Assembly: GCA_017847725.1 (NCBI GenBank)
Contig: JAGAXW010000010.1
Span: 124,001 to 188,000, forward strand
Direction of reading: 5' to 3'
From: Prevotella sp.
GTDB taxonomy: Bacteria; Bacteroidota; Bacteroidia; Bacteroidales; Bacteroidaceae
Length of the DNA stretch: 64,000 nt
In this document: positions 58,317 through 64,000 of the stretch, one piece after another
How positions within the stretch are numbered: the first letter of the stretch is position 1
How the letters are laid out: each line of letters starts with the position of its first letter
Program-made: the position numbers and the translations under genes
The notes under the pieces: generated by a model
Seen by the model: only the letters and a program-made list of their open reading frames with translations
Database searches by the model: none
Told to the model about the DNA's origin: nothing

Positions 58317-60689
58317 TTATTTGACGACGTGTTTCTTGCCACCCACGATGTAGATGCCCTTCGACAGACGGCTGCCGGTGGTGCCGATGCGTCGTCCGTT
58401 CAGGTCGTACACCTCCTTCTGCGCTTGCTCGGCAGGAGCAGTGGTGATGGTCTCGATACCCGTCGGGTCCTCTATGATGGTGTAGGTGCCTATACTACTT
58501 ATTCTAAGGTCGCTCACTGTCGATGGCTTGTAGACGTAGGTGTTGACAAAGTAGTAGCCACCGATGACGAGGTCGTCGAAGCTGACCTCTACATTCTTGG
58601 AACTTCCGGCTGGGATGGATACGTCTTGGGTTTTGGTCTGCACAACGGTACCAGTAGTGGTACTCAAGGAAGCCTTCTTGCAGAGCTTGAACGTAATCAC
58701 GTCGTCATACGCCTCTGCGGCATTGTTCTTGACGGTGAGTGTCAGCTTGAAGGTGGTGCCCTTGATGTTATAGCCCTCTCTGTTGGCTATTGTCCAGGTG
58801 GTGACGTTGAGGTTGGGCTCCTGGCGCTCGCTGATGTCCACCGATCCGCTCCACAGCAGTGTGCCGCTGGTATTTTCTGTGTTGTATATCTTCAGGTCGT
58901 GGGTGCCGGCGGTGGTGGGTATGAAGTGCATGACGACCTCGCCCGTCTCGCCCGGGTCTACGTAGACACCCACACCTGTCGACATCTTTCCGTCTACAAA
59001 GAGGTAGGCCGTGCTGGTGGGCACGTTGCCGTTGTTGGTCACACTGGCCCTTGCCACCATTTCCCGGTTCACCTTTTTGGGGCCCTCGAGCGTAACGCTG
59101 TTGAAGGTCATGTTCTCCACCTTCGATGCGCTGTAGGCTGTCAGCGTGTTGCCCTCGATGACCACCTTAATATAATAGAGATTGGCGTTGATGTCCTTTT
59201 TCAAAGTGGATGCAGTGGAGATATTGCTCAGTCCTCTGATGTAGTAGGTGCCGTCGGGATATGTGGCACTTGGGAAATTGATGGTAAAGGGTACGTTGCT
59301 GTAATACGAGTTGGGAAATTCGGTCATGGTTTTAGTGACATAGCCCGTCACGGGCCCGGTTCCGTCAACATTCTTGTAGGGCCGATAGCCCACCTTGAAG
59401 TCGCGCTGGCTACCCGTATTGTTGGTCACCGTTTGCATGATATTCACGGTGAAAGCCTCGCTGCTTGAAGAGCGGGTGTACACCTTGGAATCCACTCTTG
59501 TTCCGGAGTTGACGACGAACATGTCGTTCAGCGTCAGTGCGGTATTGGTGGGTACGTCGGCTCCAGCCGGCCGCAGATTGATGAAAGCCCGCAGGTTGAG
59601 GCTGTAGCCGTCGCGTCCGGCAGCGTCGCCGTCGCCAGAGCCGTAGGGATTCATCTCGGCGAGGTTGAAGTAGCCCTCATAGCTGCCGTTCCATCCCCAG
59701 TTGAAGTGGAACATGCCGTTCTTATAGCCGTCGCAGATGAAGGCGTGGCCTCCCGTAGGCTTGTGGCCTGACATCAGTACGGGGCGGTTCTCCTTCAATT
59801 CGTTGTAGAGCAGCCTGTCCCACTCGTAGGCCGAGTAGTCGCTGCGCGACAGGGCGTCGTGGTCTTCGCTATATCCGAAATAGTCGGAGAAGTATTCCGA
59901 ACTGGTGGTGGCTCCCGACGAGAGATTCTTATACATCATTTTGGCAGCCTGTGCGCAGTAGAGCATCAGTTCGGCGACTGCGTTGCCTTCTTCCTCAGTA
60001 TAGCCAGAGTTATAGTCGTCCTTCATCAGGTCGTAGTTGAACTGTGTGGAGGGCAGTCCCTGCGGGCTTATGGTGTAGCCGCCGCTGTAGGCCGAGCTAC
60101 TTCTGGACGACGAGCCATCTTTTGACAGGTAGTAGGTGTAGCTCGGTATCGGTTGGGTCGCCGTTGGCGATGCATAGAATTTCATAATCTGTGCCATGGC
60201 GGTGGCTACGCATCCCGTATACTTGAACTGCTGTCCTGAGGTAGTCGGATTGTTGGGCAGCAGCTTGTTGTAGGGTGCCTGCTGTCCCCATTTGGTGGTG
60301 ATGAGCGGTGCGATGGCCTCGTGCACTTCGGGAGCACGCTGTGTGGCGGCAGCATGGCTGCCCTTGGTGGCCACCATTTCGCTGTAGGCATCGAGCATGT
60401 CCTGCAGCTGGGGCGGCATGTTGGCCGGGTCAAACTCACCATTGTCCGAATAGCCGAGGATGGTGCTGTTGTCGTGCCCGGCCACGATGACGAAACCCTT
60501 CTCGGCGCGCTGGGCGTTAAACACGTAGTAGGCGGGTGTCTCTCCCGTTGCGGTTGCAACGAGCTTTACAGGTGTTGTGCCCCAGAAGCCGGCAGCTTTC
60601 TGGCGGGCATGGCGCAGATCGGTGTTGTCGGCGGCCATCAGCCACTGGGCTACAAACAGGAAAAAGCTACAAAATAAGAGTTTCTTCAT
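58317..60689 (-). CDS. C10 (streptopain-like) cysteine protease
   Basis: The 790-residue exported protease has signal peptide KKLLFCSFFLFVAQWLMAA. An inhibitory prodomain (about 20-130, FVIVAGHDNSTILGYSDNGE) precedes the papain-like domain with Cys160 in KYTGCVATAMAQIM, His315 in GGHAFICDGY and the FHFNWGWNGSYEGYF block. Beta-sandwich domains follow (390-740), and the tail VYDLNGRRIGTTGSRLSKG resembles that of the pectate lyase. SpeB/PrtT relatives degrade host or dietary proteins. Confidence 0.9.
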   Translation of the reverse strand: MKKLLFCSFFLFVAQWLMAADNTDLRHARQKAAGFWGTTPVKLVATATGETPAYYVFNAQRAEKGFVIVAGHDNSTILGYSDNGEFDPANMPPQLQDMLDAYSEMVATKGSHAAATQRAPEVHEAIAPLITTKWGQQAPYNKLLPNNPTTSGQQFKYTGCVATAMAQIMKFYASPTATQPIPSYTYYLSKDGSSSRSSSAYSGGYTISPQGLPSTQFNYDLMKDDYNSGYTEEEGNAVAELMLYCAQAAKMMYKNLSSGATTSSEYFSDYFGYSEDHDALSRSDYSAYEWDRLLYNELKENRPVLMSGHKPTGGHAFICDGYKNGMFHFNWGWNGSYEGYFNLAEMNPYGSGDGDAAGRDGYSLNLRAFINLRPAGADVPTNTALTLNDMFVVNSGTRVDSKVYTRSSSSEAFTVNIMQTVTNNTGSQRDFKVGYRPYKNVDGTGPVTGYVTKTMTEFPNSYYSNVPFTINFPSATYPDGTYYIRGLSNISTASTLKKDINANLYYIKVVIEGNTLTAYSASKVENMTFNSVTLEGPKKVNREMVARASVTNNGNVPTSTAYLFVDGKMSTGVGVYVDPGETGEVVMHFIPTTAGTHDLKIYNTENTSGTLLWSGSVDISERQEPNLNVTTWTIANREGYNIKGTTFKLTLTVKNNAAEAYDDVITFKLCKKASLSTTTGTVVQTKTQDVSIPAGSSKNVEVSFDDLVIGGYYFVNTYVYKPSTVSDLRISSIGTYTIIEDPTGIETITTAPAEQAQKEVYDLNGRRIGTTGSRLSKGIYIVGGKKHVVK

Positions 60690-60710
60690 AAAACTTAAGG
60701 TTTAGGATTG

Positions 60711-60742
60711 CAAAAGTACACAAAAAAAACAAATAAAGCAAA
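60711..60742 (-). promoter_or_regulatory. Promoter of the C10 protease gene
   Basis: On the minus strand TTTG (60739-60742), 20-bp spacer, TACTTTTG (60711-60718), 21 bp before the ATG. Confidence 0.7.
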
Positions 60743-60744
60743 TA

Positions 60745-62640
60745 TCAACCATTTAAATTGTCGATATACTCCAAAAGTTGGCGGTAGAAAGGGTGGTGTG
60801 CCATGGTTTTCTTGTCGCCGAGGATGATGAGTTTCATGCGGGCCCGGGTGATGGCCACGTTCATGCGGCGCAGGTCGCGCAGGAATCCTATCTGTCCCTC
60901 GTCGTTAGAGCGCACCAGCGAGACGACGATGACGTCGCGCTCCTGACCCTGGAATCCGTCGACGGTGTTCACCGTGATGAAGCGCCTGAAGGGCTTGAAG
61001 TATTCGCGCTTCGTGAGCATGTGGCGCAGCAGTTGCACCTGTGCGCGGTAGGGCGAGATGATGCCCACGTCGATGCGCTCGTCGAGCAGCCGTTGCTTGC
61101 CGATGCGCTCGAAATAGTGCTGCAGCGTGTCGAGTGTCTGCTCGGCCTCTGCCTTGTTGATGCGGCCAAACGACTCGCCCACGAAGGTCTCGTGATGGTC
61201 GGTGTCGTCCTGTCCCTCCAGGCTGACCCACTCCATCGGCACGTCAAGGTCCAGGATGCTGCGGTATTTTACCTCGGGGGCGCTCTCCACCTGTCCGTCG
61301 TAGAAGTAGTTGCTCGAGAAGCGCATGATGTCGTCGTTCATGCGGTATTGCATCTTGAGCAGGGTGACCGCCTCGGGGTGCATCTCGACGATGCGCTCCA
61401 TGAGCGTCTTGCCCAGTCCGGCCTTGAGGGCGGCGATGCTCTTCACCGTCGGTGGCAGCTGGCAGTGGTCGCCGGCCAGTACGACGCGGCCGACGCGCCG
61501 CATGGGTATCCAGCAGGCTGCCTCCAGGGCCTGTGCCGCCTCGTCGATAAACAAGGTGCCGAACTTCTGTCCGTCCAGCAGTCGGTTGGCCGAGCCCACC
61601 AGTGTCGAGGCGATGACGCGTGCCTCGCCGAACAGTTCGCTGTTGATGCGTATCTCCAGTTCGGTGGCCCGGCTCTTCAGGCTCTCCAGTCGCTGGTGGT
61701 ATTTGTCGTCGCCCCGCCTGCGGTGGCTGCGCAGTTCGCGGATGGCCTTGCGCAGTGCCCACAGCTGCGGATAGTCGGGGTGGCCCTCGAACCGCCTTTC
61801 GTAGGTGAACGAGAGCATTTTGTCGTTGACGCGTGTGGGATTGCCGATGCGCAGTACGTTGATGCCGCGGTCGACGAGCTTCTCCGATATCCAGTCGACG
61901 GCCATGTTGCTCTGTGCGCACACCAGTACCTGGCTTTCGCGCATCAGCGTCTCGCGGATGGCCTCTACCAGTGTGGTGGTCTTGCCCGTTCCGGGAGGAC
62001 CGTGTACGATGGCCACGTCCTTGGCGCGCAGCACCTCGTTGACGGCCTGCTCCTGCGTGGCGTTCAGGTAGGGGAAGTGCATCGGCTGGAAGACGAAGGT
62101 CTCCGGCTTCTGCCTGCTGTAGAAGAGGTCGCGCAGGTAGGCCAGTCGCCCCTTGGCGCGGATGGTGCGGTCGAGGGCTTCCATCATCAGCCGGTAGCTG
62201 GTCTCGTCGAACGACAGCTGTACGCCCAGTCCCTCCGTATTCTGCAGTTCCACGATGCTGGTGCCGTCGGGCACGATGACGACCATGCGGTCGCCGTCGA
62301 CATAGCTGACGGTGGCGGTCGCTCCGGCTTTTCCTGGTATTCCGGAGATTTTGGAATCTTCGGCCTCCCACCTGAAGAACTGCACCGGCCGCCCGAACTC
62401 GAAGTTATGCTCTATGTCCGTGTCGGCCGTGCGCACCACCTCTACCGCCAGCTGGTTGAGCGAGTTGTAGTAGCTCCTGCTCACCCTGACGGGCCACCAT
62501 GCGTCGCCCCTTTTCACCTTTCGGGCGATGCCGGTCTGGTTGGTCTGCTGCTGGAAGACCTCCTTCTCAGTAGAATACTCCAGCTGCAACAGGAGGCGTT
62601 GCTGCTGGAGTATCTGTACGGGTGATGATGGTTGCGTCAT
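60745..62640 (-). CDS. UPF1/SMUBP2-like superfamily 1 helicase
   Basis: The 631-residue ATP-dependent helicase has GPPGTGKTTTLVEAI (I), CAQSNMAVDWISEKL (Ia), FIDEAAQALEAACW (II), GDHCQLPPTVKS (III), KMQYRMNDDIMRF (IV), NTVDGFQGQERDVI (V) and NVAITRARMKL (VI). The N-terminal 190 residues form a stalk/beta-barrel part typical of the IGHMBP2-like bacterial proteins. RNA or DNA substrates are both possible. It begins 4 bp after the pectin methylesterase gene on the same strand. Confidence 0.9.
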   Translation of the reverse strand: MTQPSSPVQILQQQRLLLQLEYSTEKEVFQQQTNQTGIARKVKRGDAWWPVRVSRSYYNSLNQLAVEVVRTADTDIEHNFEFGRPVQFFRWEAEDSKISGIPGKAGATATVSYVDGDRMVVIVPDGTSIVELQNTEGLGVQLSFDETSYRLMMEALDRTIRAKGRLAYLRDLFYSRQKPETFVFQPMHFPYLNATQEQAVNEVLRAKDVAIVHGPPGTGKTTTLVEAIRETLMRESQVLVCAQSNMAVDWISEKLVDRGINVLRIGNPTRVNDKMLSFTYERRFEGHPDYPQLWALRKAIRELRSHRRRGDDKYHQRLESLKSRATELEIRINSELFGEARVIASTLVGSANRLLDGQKFGTLFIDEAAQALEAACWIPMRRVGRVVLAGDHCQLPPTVKSIAALKAGLGKTLMERIVEMHPEAVTLLKMQYRMNDDIMRFSSNYFYDGQVESAPEVKYRSILDLDVPMEWVSLEGQDDTDHHETFVGESFGRINKAEAEQTLDTLQHYFERIGKQRLLDERIDVGIISPYRAQVQLLRHMLTKREYFKPFRRFITVNTVDGFQGQERDVIVVSLVRSNDEGQIGFLRDLRRMNVAITRARMKLIILGDKKTMAHHPFYRQLLEYIDNLNG

Positions 62641-62644
62641 CTAT

Positions 62645-64000
62645 TTATTTTACCACGAGTTTAAAGGTGTTCGTCGTTCCGTCGGCCATGAACTCGCGTA
62701 TCAGGTTCAGACCGTGCTGCAGGTGCTGCACCTGTCGGCCGTCGGCCGTGAAGTATTGGCGGCTTACGACGTCGGCCGTGCGCTTTGCGGTGCTGATGCG
62801 CGTCGGGTCGTCAGAGGCGGCCGGTTCGCCCAGCACGCCATAGGCGCTGATGGGGCGCACCACCACCACCTTGCCGTCGTCTGTGCGGCTGGTGTCGGTG
62901 GTCACGGTGGCCTGGCCGTCGACCTCTACCAGCCAGCAGCTGGCAAAGCCCGTCGGGTCGTACCATCCCAGTATGCCTTCCGACTTGAGGAAGCGCGGTG
63001 CCGGCAGGATGAATGCCTGCCAGTCGGCATCCCAGTTGTCCGAGCCGCGCAGCACGTAGTCCAGCTTGTAGCTGTCGGCCTCCACCTTGCCGATGACGGC
63101 CTTGCTGGCTGTGCCGCCAAACGAGGTGCGGCGCTGGCTCAGGTCTATGGCATTGCCGTTGGCATCCGTGGTGTTATACTCGGCCATCTGCTTGGGCTTG
63201 CCCCCCATCTCGGCCCAGCCCTCGGCAGCGATGGTGACGCCGCTGGCTACGCTCGTGTTGAGGTAGCTCACCATCGGCGTGTTGCCCCACGGACGGCCCA
63301 GGTGGGTATTGCTCACGGTGCCGCTCTTGGACTTGATAATGGCATTGTTGAAGACGTAGCCGTAGCGTGGCGACTGGTGGTCGGGGGCTACTATCCAGCC
63401 TTGCCCGGTCAGCATCAGCGTGACGCCGTCGAAGAACACCTCGCCGGCTCCATAGATAAAGTCGGTCTTGCCCGAGATGGTCGAGTTGCGCACGATGTGG
63501 CGCTGTCCGTCCTTACCCGTGCGGTAGGTGTCCTGCCATCCCTCCAGGTTGCAGCTGGTGATGCGGATGCGGTCGCCCTTGGAGTAGAGTGCCACGGCCT
63601 GCTTGTCGGTGCGTGTGTTGCGGATGGTGAGGTTGTCGAACGACACGTCGTTGCCCGTCACGTTGATGGTGGCAGCCTTGTCCACGCCGCCGTCGTCGTT
63701 GTTGGTCTTGTTGTCCCAGATGATGGTATTCTCCCTCGACTGCCCGGTCAGGTGGACGTTGCTCTTGTCGATGGCTACGTGCTCGTTGTATTCGCCGGCC
63801 TTGACGAAGATGTAGTAGGGAGTGCCGTCGGTGGGAGCCGCATTGACGGCGGCCTGCACGGTGGTGTAGTTGCCCGAGCCGTCCTTGGCCACGATGGCGT
63901 TGAAGGCTGTCAGCGTGGCGTCGGCCTGGTGGCGCGTGTACTGCTTCATGTCGATGGTGCCGTCGGCCACGCCGTTCAGGAACACCTCGAGGTTTGAGTA
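62645..64000 (-). CDS. Pectin methylesterase (CE8), 5' end outside window
   Basis: The frame is open to the window edge (452 codons including the stop), so the N-terminus is missing. From about residue 30 of the visible part it has AIVAKDGSGNYTTVQAAVNA, NCxxEGWQDT-like CNLEGWQDTYRTG (Gln, Asp), ISGKTDFIYGAGEVFF (Asp) and HLGRPWG (Arg), the active-site set of CE8 enzymes that remove methyl esters from pectin. The C-terminal tail (FTADGRQVQHLQHGLNLIRE) is a Prevotella-type secretion or anchoring tail. With the PL1 enzyme it would allow pectin breakdown. Confidence 0.9.
   Translation of the reverse strand, partial: YSNLEVFLNGVADGTIDMKQYTRHQADATLTAFNAIVAKDGSGNYTTVQAAVNAAPTDGTPYYIFVKAGEYNEHVAIDKSNVHLTGQSRENTIIWDNKTNNDDGGVDKAATINVTGNDVSFDNLTIRNTRTDKQAVALYSKGDRIRITSCNLEGWQDTYRTGKDGQRHIVRNSTISGKTDFIYGAGEVFFDGVTLMLTGQGWIVAPDHQSPRYGYVFNNAIIKSKSGTVSNTHLGRPWGNTPMVSYLNTSVASGVTIAAEGWAEMGGKPKQMAEYNTTDANGNAIDLSQRRTSFGGTASKAVIGKVEADSYKLDYVLRGSDNWDADWQAFILPAPRFLKSEGILGWYDPTGFASCWLVEVDGQATVTTDTSRTDDGKVVVVRPISAYGVLGEPAASDDPTRISTAKRTADVVSRQYFTADGRQVQHLQHGLNLIREFMADGTTNTFKLVVK

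Overview
The window looks like chromosomal DNA of a Bacteroidales bacterium, most likely Prevotella or a close relative. The evidence is the gene families (DUF4254, WbqC, DUF4876/DUF6850, TorF-type porin, an Rpn/PD-(D/E)XK protein with AEGR repeats, a C10 streptopain-like protease, a PorV/PorQ-like barrel and secretion tails of the type 9 secretion kind), the repeated Bacteroidota promoter pattern (TTTG, 19-20 bp, TAnnTTTG), and the near absence of Shine-Dalgarno sites. No rRNA, tRNA, integrase, insertion sequence or CRISPR array was seen.

Left part (1-18750) is mainly housekeeping. Minus-strand operons carry ychF-lgt-TPR protein, DUF4254-glycosyltransferase-rubredoxin, a DEAD-box helicase, and dapB-lepB-degenerate signal peptidase-WbqC. 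Plus-strand units carry a methyltransferase-like protein, a GNAT-like protein with parE, an S41 protease and yraN, then sufC-sufD. The second signal peptidase paralogue has alanine at both catalytic positions.

Centre (18751-31479) is an accessory island of lower GC. It opens with a gene-free 0.9 kb that holds a MITE-like inverted-repeat element and a strong promoter driving a structured RNA. A tightly packed same-strand gene set follows: two membrane proteins, a 1014-residue FtsZ/tubulin-like GTPase fused to a GYF_2 domain, a zinc-ribbon/TM/Ig-like/MORN anchor, five exported proteins of unknown function, a 42-residue remnant and two TerB-like genes. This is the best candidate for a little-described system: a cytosolic cytoskeletal GTPase tied to membrane and periplasmic partners. 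The second TerB gene is split by a heptanucleotide repeat (three CCATTGC units); losing one unit rejoins it exactly in frame. Similar 7-bp tracts lie in the DEAD-box helicase, in the CoA-transferase/cysS divergent promoter and at the 3' end of ispG.

Right part (31480-64000) is dominated by the cell surface and polysaccharide use. A five-gene minus operon encodes a DUF4876 lipoprotein, a TonB-dependent receptor, a DUF6850 barrel, a subtilisin-like lipoprotein and a PorV/PorQ-like barrel. Next come a succinate/acetate CoA-transferase, cysS, a porin, an Rpn nuclease with twelve 12-bp repeats, a giant pectate lyase with Ig-like domains, sufE with a U32 protein, then hypothetical-rpoN-PAP2-purE-ispG, a second GNAT-like paralogue, a C10 protease, a UPF1-like helicase and a pectin methylesterase cut by the window end. 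The pectate lyase and the methylesterase together point to pectin use.
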